A DNA stretch of 64,000 nucleotides from Hyperoplus lanceolatus (GCA_026929865.2 CM049413.1:10796001-10860000), one strand, 5' to 3'. Positions 38,167 to 49,544 are shown, numbered from the stretch's first letter. Notes: a model not told the origin generated them from the sequence alone. Numbers and translations are program-made.

Positions 38167-38850
38167 CTACTCTTCTATAGTTGTTGTTGGTTTTTTAAAA
38201 TAATTTAGGAAGGGGCGCCAAATTCTGTCAAATTTATTCTCGGATCCCTGGGTAGTATAACGTATTTTCTCTAAATTCATACATGACATAATGTCTCTAA
38301 TCCAATGTGAGTGGGAAGGAGGAGCAGGATATTTCCACTTGAGTAAGATAGCCCTACGAGCAAGTAATGAGGTGAAGGCCAGTACCTTCAGCTTCACTTT
38401 AGGCAAGCCCGGATTTGGAGCAATGCCAAAAATTGCAGTGAAAGGGTTCGGCTCAATTTGATGCTGAAGTACTTCAGAAATTGTTCGAAAAACTGATGTC
38501 CAGAACTCAGTCAAGGTGGGACACAACCAGTACATGTGAAAGAGTGATGCCGGTGCGCTCTTACAGCTATCACAGGTCGGGTCTACATCGGGGAACATAC
38601 GAGCTAATTTAGTTTTAGATATGTGGATACGATGTACTACTTTAAATTGCACAAGAGCGTGTCGGGCGCACATGGAGGTAGAGTGTATCCGATCCAGGAC
38701 TGAATCCCACATGTGATCTGTGAAGGCAGAACCTAGGTCCTGCTCCCACAGGGTTCTTATAGCTGCTAATGAGGGGCTATGCAACTTCGAAACAAGGTTG
38801 AAAAACACAGAAATTGCCTTTTAATGTGGGGTTTACAGAAAGAAACAAAT
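38167..38850 (-). pseudogene. L1 ORF2 C-terminal fragment
   Basis: The last ~213 residues read without interruption from 38808 and agree with the C-terminus of the full ORF2 at 43087 except for scattered changes. The zinc-knuckle-like pattern C-x2-C-x8-H-x4-C (CDSCKSAPASLFHMYWLC) is intact. Just upstream, near 38817, two bases present in the full copy are missing, which shifts the frame. This is a dead fragment with no start of its own. Confidence 0.85.
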
Positions 38851-38963
38851 CGACATGATTGGCTGGCGGTTTATAAGGGAATTGGGGAATTAACTTCTGC
38901 GTAAAATGCCTGATTTGCAGAAATCGGAAAAAAAAATTCTTTTCGATCCAATGTGCTAATTTT

Positions 38964-40390
38964 GGTCGTTTGATTGACGGTTAAAATGAAAATTTGTTAG
39001 GATGTTTGCACCAACTATTTTCATTAAGATGGCTTCTGCATTACTAGCTTATTTTGTAATCCTCTCGTCCAAAATGTCGTTTTCAAAGCATTATTATTTT
39101 AGTCTATAATGCACTGGTTTGATTCTCTATTATATCACACGACTTCTAGTGGTTGCACTGAATGTAATGGGAACTCGGAGGTGACAAGGCACAGAGGGAA
39201 GAAGGTTGGGGTCAATGGAAGTCCATCATCTGCATGCAAGGGGAAAAAGACTGACTGATACGCAGCCTTTAATCATGCAAATAGGCCAACATTTCTTCAT
39301 CAGAGTCAAATAGTTGCCCTCGCACCGTTGACAGGTTTATGCAACCACGGGTTTCAGAAGTCAATTTAAGATCTGCTTCTGAAGATCTTAACCCATTATA
39401 TCACGTCACTGTATGTTAATGCTAAGGCAAAAAAACAGCGATTATGAATGTGCCTTGGCAACCCCGTCCCCTATTAAAATAGAGTTCTCCAACGCTTCAT
39501 CTCCATTTCTTCTCGTAGTGTGGTATGCAGGCTGGGACTGGATTTTGCGTTGTCTCTTAGTGCATGATGAAATGGCCGAATGATGAAAAGCTGTATTGAA
39601 ATAAGTAGAACAGTGTCCCTAATAAATGCAATTATACTCATTTCAACAGATAGTAAAGTGGAAGGTTTGGGCACAGACTCAAGAGTATCTCAAAGGAATT
39701 TTAATTAAATAGAGCATTAGGCTCAACATGTTTGAAATTATCTCCAACATCTAGTATCCAAAAGAGAATGTGATATATTATTATTATTATTATTTATTTT
39801 TGCTTTGCAAATTTTAATTCTATTGCTGCGTTTCACTAAGCAGGGGCATCATCCCTCATTGTTTCACCGACCACATGCTTTCTAACTCTTTGGCAAAAAG
39901 TTATTGTCATAATCATATATAAATCAAAAGGTTTTGGAACGTTTTCACACCCACTGCTGGTTGATGTAAGAGAGAATTACCACAACCTTGTTTTTCTATC
40001 AGCAGCCCCTGGGATGTTTGTTCACTTTGTTTGTTTTTTTCGCATCACAGATTCTCTGCAAACTAAAACATGTTGTCTGTTGTACCCAGTTCAAGGAATA
40101 TAGTATGTCTGGCTCTGGGAAATAAGTATACAGGATGATTGCCACCACTTTGCGCCTTCTGGAATAATGTGTCACTCCGAATGGATTTGTTTTTCTTTAT
40201 GAAAATAGTCAGGTTATAAGGCTAGGCAACACGTAAGAACATTACGGAGGGTTCCTGGCAAAGTCTAGTTAACTGGGACTGAAGCGACCTTGGTTCAGCC
40301 GTACACAGGTAAACAAGTCAAATGAGACAAACCTTACAAACAAGTGCACCTTAATCATACCACTCAATCTGTTCATAGTATTTTAACATA
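38964..40390. other. No gene recognised
   Basis: Unassigned sequence. A short (TTA)n tract is near 39778-39795. Confidence 0.4.
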
Positions 40391-42005
40391 TACAGGTCAT
40401 TCTCATATAATTAGCATATTGTGATGAAGTTCAATATTTTCTGTAATGTACTGATAAACATTAGACTTTCATATATTTTAGATTCATTACACACAACTGA
40501 AGTAGTTCAAGCCTTTTATTGTTTTAATATTGATGATTTTGGCAAAAAAGTAAAGAAAAACCAAAAATCCCTATCTCAAAAAATTAGCATATTTCATCCG
40601 ACCAATAAAAGAAAAGTGTTTTTAATACAAAAAAGTCAACCTTCAAATAATTATGTTCAGTTATGCACTCAATACTTGGTCGGGAATCCTTTCGCAGAAA
40701 TGACTGCTTCAATGCGGCGTGGCATGGAGGCAATCAGCCTGTGGCACAGCTGAGGTGTTATGGAGGCCCAGGATGCTTCGATAGCAGCCTTAAGCTCATC
40801 CACAGTGTTGGGTCTGGTGTCTCTCAACTTCCTCTTCACAATATCCCACAGATTCTCTATGGGCTTCAGGTCAGGAGAGTTGGCAGGCCAATTGAGCACA
40901 GTAATACCATGGTCATTAAACCATTTACCAGTGGTTATGGCACTGTGAGCAGGTGCCAGGTCTTGTTGAAAAATGAAATCTTCATCTCCATAAAGATTTT
41001 CAGCAGATGGAAGCATGAAGTGCTCCAAAATCTCCTGATAGCTAGCTGCATTGACTCTGCCTTTGATAAAACACAGTGGACCAACACCAGCAGCTGACAT
41101 GGCACCCCAAACCATCACTGACTATGGGTACTTGACACTGGACTTCAGGCATTTTAGCATTTCCTTCTCCCCAGTCTTCCTCCAGACTCTGGCACCTTGA
41201 TTTCCAAATGACATGCAAAATTTGCTTTCATCCGGAAAAAAGTACTTTGGACCACTGAGCAACAGTCCAGTGCTGCTTCTCTGTAGCCCAGGTCAGGCGC
41301 TTCTGCCGCTGTTTCTGGTTCAAAAGTGGCTTGACCTGGGGAATGCGGCACCTGTTGCCCATTTCCTGCACACGCCTGTGCACGGTGGCTCTGGATGTTT
41401 CTACTCCAGACTCAGTCCACTGCTTCCGCAGGTCCCCCAAGGTCTGGAATCGGCCCTTCTCCACAATCCTCCTCAGGGTCCGGTCACCTCTTCTGGTTGT
41501 GCAGCGTTTTCTGCCACACTTTTTCCTTCCCACAGACTTCCCACTGAGGCGCCTTGATACAGCACTCTGGGAACAGCCTATTCGCTCAGAAATTTCTTTC
41601 TGTGTCTTACCCTCTTGCTCGAGGGTGTCAATGATGGCCTTCTGGACAGCAGTCAGGTCGGCAGTCTTACCCATGATTGCGGTTTTGAGTAATGAACCAG
41701 GCTGGGAGTTTTTATAAGCCTCTGGAATCTTTTGCAGGTGTTTAGAGTTAATTAGTTGATTCAGATGATTAGGTTAAGATCTCGTTTAGAGTACCTTTTC
41801 ATGATATGCTAATTTTTTGAGATAGGAATTTGGGGTTTTCATGAGCTGTATGCCAAAATCATCAGTATTAAAACAACAAAAGACCTGAAATATTTCAGTT
41901 GGTGTGCAATGAATCTAAAATATATGAAAGTTCAATTATTATCATTACATTATGGAAAATAATCAACTTTATCACAATATGCTAATTATATGAGAAGGAC
42001 CTGTA
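40391..42005 (-). mobile_element. Tc1-like transposon, nearly complete, TA TSD
   Basis: The body is about 1.61 kb between TA dinucleotides at 40391-40392 and 42004-42005. Terminal inverted repeats of about 200 bp begin caggtc and contain 'ctcatataattagcatat' at the outer edge and 'ctcaaaaaattagcatat' at the inner edge on both sides. This is the IR/DR arrangement, in which a transposase contacts two direct repeats per end. A single transposase gene lies between them on the minus strand, with two disabling lesions. It is a recent but defective copy that might still be mobilised in trans. Confidence 0.92.
40669..41674 (-). pseudogene. Tc1-like transposase, frameshifted plus nonsense codon
   Basis: The gene starts MGKTADLTAVQKAIIDTLEQ. 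The N-terminal half holds a paired-like DNA-binding region with two helix-turn-helix units, including KEISERIGCSQSAVSRRL and a later TSRATVHRRV segment. The frame breaks after KVLFS, near 41232, where one extra base shifts it at the point where the first catalytic Asp (DESKF) is encoded. A second lesion, an in-frame TAG at 41122-41124, precedes SVMVWGAMS. From there to 40669 the frame is open and contains QQD (second catalytic Asp) and PIE (catalytic Glu) separated by 34 residues, which makes this a DD34E transposase. It would cut and paste DNA at TA sites if intact. The combined length of roughly 335 residues is normal for the family. Confidence 0.92.
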
Positions 42006-42869
42006 AATGGTAAATGCTAAAACATCATGGATTCATGCAAGCAGAGCAACAAAGGTGTGTTTTCCTGTTTCGATGTAGTGACTACTTACAGCAACTAGTG
42101 TGAGTTTTTTTATGTCAATTTGTAAAACTAGATTAAAGGTGAAGTAAGCGGTTTATTTATGTTAATATAAGTGTTAAATCGCTCTTTATTCATACAGTGA
42201 TCACTTACATAATGTGCGCGTTTCATAAAGCCGATCTCTCAGTCAGCTGCTCTGCATGTATTAGGCCAGTGCTTTGTTAGAAATAAAAATATATGTGTTC
42301 TTTAGCCTTATTTATGAAGGAAAAAATGCCATGGAGAAAGGTTTAAAATTCGGAATCTCGGCCTCAGTATTTATTTAAGTAAATTGACAAGGCAGGTTAA
42401 CAGGACAAAAAGAAAGTGAGTTCTCTCTCTACAGCAGAGTCTCTTAACATATTTTGAAAATGTCTACTGATTGGTTAAATCTCGTTGTCAGGCAGTTTAC
42501 AAAGTCCATCCTTCTTCTTCTTCCTGGCCGTCCTCTGCTGAACTTTACCGGAAATAGGGAGGGTTAATCTAGCAGGCCTTGAGAAAGTGTCTAAAGCTTG
42601 CTTGGCCAAAAGGCCCTTTGTTCTAGCAGATACTTTTGGCTTCAGGAATGTAGCTTATCTTATGGGAAAATCAGCGTTAGTTTTATTGCTTAGTTTCTAC
42701 CTCCTCGTGTCCAATGCACCAAGACTGAAGTGAGAACATTTATTAAATCATAAATGTGAAGAATATATCAATTGTTTAAATGATTTTATATGGGTAAATG
42801 CAAATTAATGAGGGGGCTATAACATCATTAATATTTAGAAATTAAAATCCTTACAGCTTCTCTTTTCTG
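42006..42869. other. No gene recognised
   Basis: Unassigned AT-rich sequence between the Tc1-like element and the L1. No LTR ends or coding motifs could be defended. Confidence 0.4.
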
Positions 42870-42946
42870 TCAAAGGTTTTTTTATTAAATGTTAATAACA
42901 ACAAAATTGTAGCACATCAAGTACAAATTTTTTTTTCCCTTTTTCT

Positions 42947-42983
42947 CCCGAACATACCCCACCCACATCCCACCCTCATACCC
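42947..42983 (-). other. G-quadruplex-capable tract in L1 3' UTR
   Basis: On the element strand there are six G-runs of three or four, separated by loops of 1-7 bases (gggtatgagggtgggatgtg, then ggtggggtatgttcggg). This satisfies the usual four-run G-quadruplex rule. The same tract occurs at 38023-38059 in the truncated copy. Confidence 0.75.
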
Positions 42984-45900
42984 AACAACACAAAACACAC
43001 ACCACAAGAAACAAAAACGAACAATCAATATGAAAAAAAAAAACACAGAAATAAAATTGAATCAAATAAAAAAAGGGGAGGGGTAGCTACTCTTCAATTA
43101 TTGTGGTCGGTTTCTTAAAATAGTCTAGGAAGGGGCGCCATATTTTATGAAATTTAGTCTCGGATCCCTGGGTAGTGCAACAAATTTTTTCCAGATTCAT
43201 ACATGACATAATGTCTCTAATCCAATGTGAGTGGGAGGGAGGAGCAGGATCTTTCCATTTAAGTAAAATAGCCCTACGAGCAAGTAAGGATGTGAAGGCC
43301 AGTATCTTTAGCTTCACTTTAGGCAAGCCTGAATTGGGGGCGATGCCAAAAATTGCAGTGAAAGGGTTCGGCTCAATTTGATGCTGAAGTACTTCAGAAA
43401 TTGTTTTAAAAACTGATGTCCAGAACTCAGTCAAGGTGGGACACAACCAGTACATGTGAAAGAGTGATGCCGGTGCGCTCTTACAGCTATCACAGGTCGG
43501 GTCTACATCTGGGAACATACAAGCTAATTTAGTTTTAGATATGTGGATACGATGTACTACCTTAAATTGCACAAGAGCATGTCGGGCGCACATGGAGGTA
43601 GAGTGTATTCGATCCAGGACTGAATCCCACATGTGATCTGTGAAGGCAGAACCTAGGTCCTGCTCCCACAGGGTTTTTATAGCTGCTAATGAGGGGCTAT
43701 GCAATTTCGAAATAAGGTTGAAAAACACAGAAATTGAGCCTTTTAATGTGGGGTTTACAGAAAGAAACAAATCGACATGATTGGCTGGCGGTTTATAAGG
43801 GAATTGGGGAATTAACTTCTGTGTAAAATGCCTGATTTGCAGAAATCGGAAAAAATTTGTCTTTTCGATACCAAAATGTTTTGTCAATTGGGAAAAACTA
43901 GCAAATAGATCATTAATAAATAAATCACCGATGCATTTTAAGCCTTTTTTATGCCAGATCTTGAATGCACCATCCACCGTTGAGGGAGTAAACAAATGAT
44001 TAGCTGCAATTTGGCTGAAAAGTGAAAAATTCTGCATTCCAAAATTCTTCCTAAATTGGGTCCAAATTCGAAGGGAGTGCTTAATCACGGGATTACTGTT
44101 GGGAATAGACGAAGAGAGTGGAAGTGCGGCACTTAAGAGGGCAGATAGAGACAATGGGCTAACAGCGCTGGACTCCATTGTTACCCATACTGGGGCTGAG
44201 TCGTCAAGGTGAAAATGCACCCAATACACTAAAGAACGGATATTAGCAGCCCAGTAATAGTATTGGAAATTAGGGAGGGCCATTCCGCCTGTTTGTTTTG
44301 GTCTTTGAAGAAATGCTTTCCTTAACCGAGGGTGTTTACCATTCCAAATATAATTTATCATTAATGAGTAAAGGGCCTGAAAAAAGGATTTGGGGAGAAA
44401 GATGGGGAGACATTGGAATAGATATAGGAACTTTGGGAGCAATGTCATTTTAATTGAATTTATTCTACCTATGAGAGAGAAAGCCAGAGGAGACCACTTC
44501 GATAATATTTGCTTCGCCTGATCCAATAATTTGAGGAAGTTCGATTTAAATAGGTTTTTAAAATTTCTGGTGAAACATACCCCAAGGTAACTCAGCTGAT
44601 CTGTCACCACTTTGAGTGGAAGAGCTGTATAATCAAGTTTAAGAGCTGCTTTATTAATCGGAAAGAGTTCGCTCTTACTCAGGTTAAGTTTATAGCCAGA
44701 AAACTGACTAAAGACCTCCAACACAGAAAGTGCCTCCGGTAAAGAGGTGGCTGGCTTGGCGACAAACAAAAGTAAGTCATCGGCGTATAATGATACCTTA
44801 TGTTCAATTCCTCCTCTCCATATCCCCTGAATCTGTTTGTTACCTCTGATGGCAATCGCAAGTGGTTCGATTGCAATAGCAAAAAGGAGTGGGCTCAAAG
44901 GACAACCCTGCCGGGTCCCACGATGCAGATCAAAACTACTTGAGTAACGGCTGTTTGTTAATACTGAGGCAGAAGGGCATGCATATAATAATTTAACCCA
45001 AGAAGTGAAAACAGGACCCAAACCGAATTTCTCAAGGGTGAAAAACAAATAATTCCATTCTACTCTATCAAATGCTTTTTCAGCATCCATAGAAGCAAGG
45101 CATTCTGATTCAATATTTCTGGGGGAATATAAAATGTTCATTAGCCGGCGGATGTTATAAAATGATTGGCGTCCCTTTATAAACCCAGTTTGGTCGGGGG
45201 ATATAATAGAGGGGAGAACATCCTCCAATCTGTGGGCGGGAATTTTAGCAAGTATCTTCACATCCGTATTTAATAGTGAAATTGGTCGGTATGATGCACA
45301 ATCTAGAGGATCTTTATCCTTTTTTAACAACAGGGAAATACAGGCCTGGTAGAACGAAGGCGGGAGTTTACCTGAGTCAAATGAGTCTGAGAATACTGAA
45401 CATAAAAAAGGCGATAATTCGGCTGTAAATTTCTTAAAAAAGTCAGATGGAAGTCCGTCTGGACCAGGAGATTTGCCTGATTGCATAGATGTTATTGCTG
45501 CAATAATTTCCCTCTGAGTAATAGGTGTCTCAAGGCTATGTCTCAGGTCTTGAGAAAGGGAAGGCATGTTCAGGCCACTGAAAAAGGTTTCCATCACCGC
45601 TGCGTCTACTGTACAATCAGAACTATACAAATTTGAATAGAATGTTTTGAACTTTTCGTTTATCAATTTCTGATCTGATGTTGTACACCCACTGTCTGTC
45701 CGTATTCCAGGGATGAGTTGCTTTGCTCTAAATCCGCGCAGTTGATTGGCCAGGAGTTTGCCAATCTTGTCACCATGCTCGTAAAAAGTACTTCTGCTCC
45801 TAAGCAACTGGTCAGCAACCTGACGAGAGGAAAGAAGGTTGAATTCTGTCTGAAGTTTTAAACGTTCTTTGTAAAGTTCAGATGAAGGTGAGTTAGCATA

Positions 45901-46653
45901 TTGTCTGTCTATGTTCAGAATCTGATCAGCTATTTCAGTTTGTTTCTGTTTTGTACACTTATTTTTGTATGCTGCAAATGATATAATTTCACCTCTCAAA
46001 TAGGCTTTCAGGGCTTCCCAAATTGTTGCATTAGACACATCTGGTGTTCTATTTATACTCAAAAAAGTTTTAATATGTGTAGAGATGTGTGAAAGAAAAC
46101 TCTCATCTGTGAGCAACAATGGATCCAGTCTCCACTGCCTTCTAGTATACTCAACGTCAGGGAAAGCCAGTTGAAGAATACTTTCATAGCTGCATGACTT
46201 TAGGTCTGACATCAATGAATTATCAACAAAAAAATAATCAATTCGGGTGTAAGTGTGGTGGACATGTGAAAAGAATGAATATTCTCTTCCTGTGGAGTAT
46301 AAAAACCTGTATGGATCAGAAAGGCTATAATCAGCAAGAAATGATTTGATATAACCTGCAGATCTGCTAAGAGTGGCAGGTTTGGGGGAAGAGCGATCTA
46401 AGATTGGATCCAGATAACAATTACAATCCCCACCATGAATAAGAGAATGGGAATTGAGATCGGGGAGTTGAGAAAAAAATCTCTTAAAGAATTCTACATC
46501 ATCGACGTTAGGCGCGTAGACGTTGGCCAAGATGACTGACTTATTGTAAGGTTTGCCTGAAACAATAATAAAACGTCCATTTTTGTCTGATATAATGTTT
46601 GAGGACTCAAAAGGAATATTACTATCAATAAGGATAGCTGTGCCCCTAGCCTT

Positions 46654-47865
46654 ACCCCTGAAATCATCATCATCATCTTCAACCGCTCATCCGAAATCGG
46701 GTCGCGGAGGCAGCAGCTTGAGCAGGGAACCCCAAACTTCTCTTTCCCGGGCCACCTCAACCAGCTCTGACTGGGGGATCCCGAGGCGTTCCCAGGCCAG
46801 CGTGGAAATATAATCTCTCCACCTAGTCCTGGGTCTTCCCCGAGGCTTCCTTCCAGCTGGACGCTCCTGGAACACCTCCCTAGGGAGGCGCCCTGGGGGC
46901 ATCCTTACCAGATGCCCGAACCACCTCAACTGGCTCCTTTCAACGCAAAGGAGTAGCGGCTCTGCCCCGAGTTCCTCACGAATGTCTGAGCTTCTCACCC
47001 TATCTCTAAGGGAGACGCCAGCCACCCTCCTGAGAAAGCCCATTTCGGCCGCTTGTACCCGCGATCTCGTTCTTTCGGTCATTACCCAGCCTTCATGACC
47101 ATAGGTGAGGGTAGGAACAAAGATCACCTGGTAGATCGAAAGCTTTGCCTTACGACTCAGCTCTCTTTTCGTCACAACAGTGCGGTAAAGCGAGTGCAAA
47201 ATCGCCCCTGCTGCTCTGATTCTACGGCCAATCTCACGCTCCATTGTTCCCTCACTCGCAAACAAGACCCCGAGGTACTTGAACTCCTTCACTTGGGGTA
47301 AGGACTCATTCCCTACCTGTAATAGACAATCCATCGGTTTCCTGCTGAGCACCATGGCCTCCGATTTAGAGGTGCTGATCCTCATCCCAACCGCTTCACA
47401 CTCGGCTGCAAACCGATCCAATGAGAGCTGAAGGTCACAGGCCGATGATGCCATCAGAACCACATCATCCGCAAACAGCAGAGATGAGATCTTCAGACCA
47501 CCAAACTGCAACCCCTCCCCACCACGACTACGCCTTGATATCCTGTCCATAAATATCACAAACAGGATTGGTGACAAAGCGCAGCCCTGGCGGAGGCCAA
47601 CCCCCACCGGAAACGAGTCTGACTTACTACCAAGAACCCGTACACAGCTCTCGCTTTGAGCGTACAGAGATTGGATGGCCCTGAGAAGAGACACCCTCAC
47701 CCCATACTCCCGCAGCACCCCCCACAGTATCTCCCGGGGAACCCGGTCATAAGCCTTCTCCAGATCTACAAAACACATGTAGACTGGATGAGCAAACTCC
47801 CAAGCTCCCTCTAGGATCCTTGCGAGAGTGAAGAGCTGGTCCGTTGAACAACGGACCCCTGAAAT
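46654..47865 (-). mobile_element. 5'-truncated RTE (Rex3-like) LINE inserted in L1 ORF2, 11-bp TSD
   Basis: The body (46665-47854) is flanked by acccctgaaat at 46654-46664 and 47855-47865. It holds the 3' part of the same RTE as at 3255-6213, from the RT finger region (TDQLFTLAR) to a short GATGATGATG tail, which lies at the low-coordinate side. The 5' junction has a 14-bp palindrome, ccgttgaacaacgg (47841-47854), not present in the other copy, where the corresponding sequence is ccgttgttccacgg. That suggests the cDNA end folded back during integration. Confidence 0.92.
46687..47850 (-). pseudogene. RTE reverse transcriptase, C-terminal two thirds
   Basis: The frame is open across the insertion, from STDQLFTLAR to DFG, about 390 residues. 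It contains VDLEKAYDRVP (motif A with the usual Ala), GLRQGCALSP and FADDVVLM. Compared with the copy at 4166-6184 it differs at only about seven residues, for example KAYD/KVYD, RAAGAI/GAAGAV and GRKPRG/GRRPRG. The N-terminal endonuclease and finger segments are missing, so it is not functional. Confidence 0.88.
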
Positions 47866-48052
47866 TAGAATGAAAAAATTGTCCACGCCAGCCTTTACTT
47901 AGTCGCCCATGGTCAGAGTCGTGTAAGTGGGTTTCTTGAAGGAAAACTATTCTAGCCCTGAGCCGTTTTAGGTGGGTTAAGACCTTACCCCTTTTCACTT
48001 GGTGATTAAGCCCCTTGACATTCCAACTAATTAAATTAAGATTGCCCTTCAT

Positions 48053-48753
48053 CTAGCTCAGTTATAGTGAGAGTAAAAAGAGTTGCTCCGATAACAAAAA
48101 GAGTAGCAAAATACAGAGGAAAAAAAAACACACACAAAAAAGGAAAACACAGATAACTGAAAACACAGCAGGTGCTAACCCATCAGCTAAACCCCCAGTT
48201 GACACCACCCCATCCCACCCAGAACCCACCCCATATATTGCTCTCAACAGCAAACCCCGAAAGACCCTTACTAGTCTCACAACAAACATTCCAAGCCTTA
48301 ACTTTCTAGCCTATGCTAGCTTCCCACATAAGTCTTGTACAATTCAACCCATAACTGCTAGTAACACTATGAACAATCCAGCAAACTGTCAAAATGACAA
48401 CGCACTGAACAAGCATACCGTGCTCAACCAACAAATTCGAAATACAAAAAAAAGAACAAGGCGTGAGTTAAACAATCTGTCCAAATGGCAAAAAAAATAA
48501 AATAAAAATAAAGAACAGACACGCTTATCTAGCCGTTTTAAACTAGAGATACAAAATAAAAAAATAAAAAAAGCGAGTGAGCTAGACAATACGTCAAAAT
48601 GACAAGCAACAAAAATGTCACGTTCACCCAGCTTCTTTACTCATTAAAAATAAAAATAAAATTGCGTATAGTACCATCAGTCTGAGAGTTTGGCTGGAGA
48701 TATGAAAAGAGCATTTGTCCACATTGTATACTCACAGCAGGCAATCGTATTTA
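48053..48753 (-). other. L1 inter-ORF region
   Basis: An A/T-rich segment of 700 bp between ORF1 stop and ORF2 start. It contains an approximate internal repetition: 'caaaatgacaa', 'gcgagtgagctagac' and 'gcgtgagttaaac' phrases, each followed by runs of A-rich sequence (48395-48500 and 48540-48615). This is longer than the usual short L1 spacer. No frame with motifs. Confidence 0.5.
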
Positions 48754-49524
48754 CTACGGACTCATACCCAGTGTAGATAAGTAGTTAGATGCTTCAGAGA
48801 CAGACCGCAGCCACTTTCTCTCGCCGCTCTGGAGAGTAATGCGAAGCCTCGCAGGGGAGAGGAGAGAGGGGCGGAGACCGCGCTGATAAAGCTCAGCCAT
48901 GACCCGTTTGTATTCAGCCCGCTGCTTCACGACCTCCGCGCTGTAGTCCTCGTAGAACCGGAGCTTGTGGCCGTGGTACTCCATCTCGCCCTGTTTACGT
49001 GCCTCCGTCATGATCAGGTCTTTAGTCTGGTATCGGTGAAAGCGGATAACGACGGATCTCGGCCTCTCATGCGGGCCCGGTTTGGGTGCCAGAGTGCGGT
49101 GAGCCCTGTCCAGCTCCGGGGGAGAAGGGAGTACTTGACCACCAAACACCTCAACGAGGAGCTCAGAGAAAAAGGCGGTGGGGCGCGCACCCTCAAGTGA
49201 TTCTGGTAAGCCCACGATACGAACGTTCTGTCTCCTGCTCCTCCCTTCCAAATCCGACAGTTTAGCTTTCAACAGCTTGTTATCTTCCTGCAGTGAGGAG
49301 GACGTAGCCTCAAGTTGCTCCAGGCGTCCACAAACAGTTTCTGCATTATCCTCGAGATCGGTTATACGTTTCCCCTGGCTTGAGACCACGGCCTGGATGC
49401 TGTCCAGCTTAGCGTCCATGCTGGCGAAAGCTGATTTAAACTCGGCAGCTATCGCTGCTCTGTGCTGTTCAAGCAGACCCGGAATGGAAGCCATTGAGCT
49501 AGCACCAACGTCCATGCTAACCAC
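48754..49524 (-). CDS. L1 ORF1 protein (coiled coil + RRM-like RNA-binding)
   Basis: A complete 256-residue frame starting MVSMDVGASSMASIPGLLEQ. Residues about 40-95 have heptad-like spacing (ITDLEDNAETVCGRLEQLEA and on), predicting a coiled coil that would trimerise the protein. This leads into RRQNVRIVGLPESLEG, the start of the RRM-like fold typical of L1 ORF1, with VVIRFHRYQTKD as its later strand. A C-terminal domain follows with LRFYEDYSAEVVKQRAEYKR and LLSPARLRITL. In L1 elements this protein coats element RNA as a nucleic-acid chaperone. It is intact and precedes ORF2 on the same strand. The protein also resembles L1TD1-like host genes, but its position makes it element-encoded. Confidence 0.88.
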   Translation of the reverse strand: MVSMDVGASSMASIPGLLEQHRAAIAAEFKSAFASMDAKLDSIQAVVSSQGKRITDLEDNAETVCGRLEQLEATSSSLQEDNKLLKAKLSDLEGRSRRQNVRIVGLPESLEGARPTAFFSELLVEVFGGQVLPSPPELDRAHRTLAPKPGPHERPRSVVIRFHRYQTKDLIMTEARKQGEMEYHGHKLRFYEDYSAEVVKQRAEYKRVMAELYQRGLRPSLLSPARLRITLQSGERKWLRSVSEASNYLSTLGMSP

Positions 49525-49544
49525 GCTGTCATATGTACAGTACT

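Larger units (their letters stand above)
37931..38963 (-). mobile_element. 5'-truncated L1-type LINE with 16-bp TSD
   Basis: A 16-bp duplication, ccaatgtgctaatttt, stands at 37931-37946 and 38948-38963. Between them lies only the last kilobase of the L1 seen complete at 42870-49540: the ORF2 C-terminus, a 3' UTR with a G-rich tract on the element strand, and an A-run (T-run on the plus strand). The 5' end breaks off at 'tcggaaaaaaaaattctttt', where the full copy continues. This is typical of target-primed reverse transcription that ended early. Confidence 0.9.
43087..48052 (-). pseudogene. L1 ORF2 (endonuclease, reverse transcriptase), split by an RTE insertion
   Basis: The N-terminal piece (48052 to 47855) starts MKGNLNLISWNVKGLN and has VFLQETHL, the Asn and Glu motifs of an APE-type endonuclease. 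The main piece (46664 to 43087) continues the endonuclease with ANVYAPN and GGDCNCYLD, then the reverse transcriptase. Landmarks there are GKSPGPDGLP, motif A SMDAEKAFDRVEW, motif B GTRQGCPLSPLL and catalytic motif C YADDLLLF. It ends with a CCHC-like C-terminal knuckle. Both pieces are open, and counting out the insert and one TSD copy leaves the frame in register. The protein, about 1250 residues, was therefore uninterrupted when the RTE landed. It nicks target DNA and copies the element RNA in the family; this copy cannot now make the whole protein. Confidence 0.88.
42870..49540 (-). mobile_element. Near full-length L1/Tx1-type LINE, interrupted by an RTE insertion
   Basis: On the minus strand the order is ORF1 (49524-48754), a 700-bp A-rich inter-ORF region, and ORF2 (48052 to 43087, split by the RTE at 46665-47854). 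A 3' UTR with a G-rich tract and an A-run ends near 42870. ORF1 with coiled coil plus RRM-like domain, and ORF2 with APE-type endonuclease, reverse transcriptase and C-terminal zinc knuckle, define the L1 clade; sequence style suggests the fish L1/Tx1 branch. I did not find a TSD, so the outer limits are approximate. Without the insert it would be about 5.5 kb. Confidence 0.85.

Noticed and set aside
40421..41717. Plus-strand frames across the Tc1-like element
   Set aside because: They are antisense shadows of the transposase and inverted repeats, without motifs.
42006..42869. Possible LTR before the L1 3' end
   Set aside because: I could not find TG...CA ends, a TSD or a convincing polyadenylation arrangement.
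48754..49524. Host L1TD1-like gene
   Set aside because: It lies directly upstream of an L1 ORF2 on the same strand in the normal ORF1 position, so it is element-encoded.
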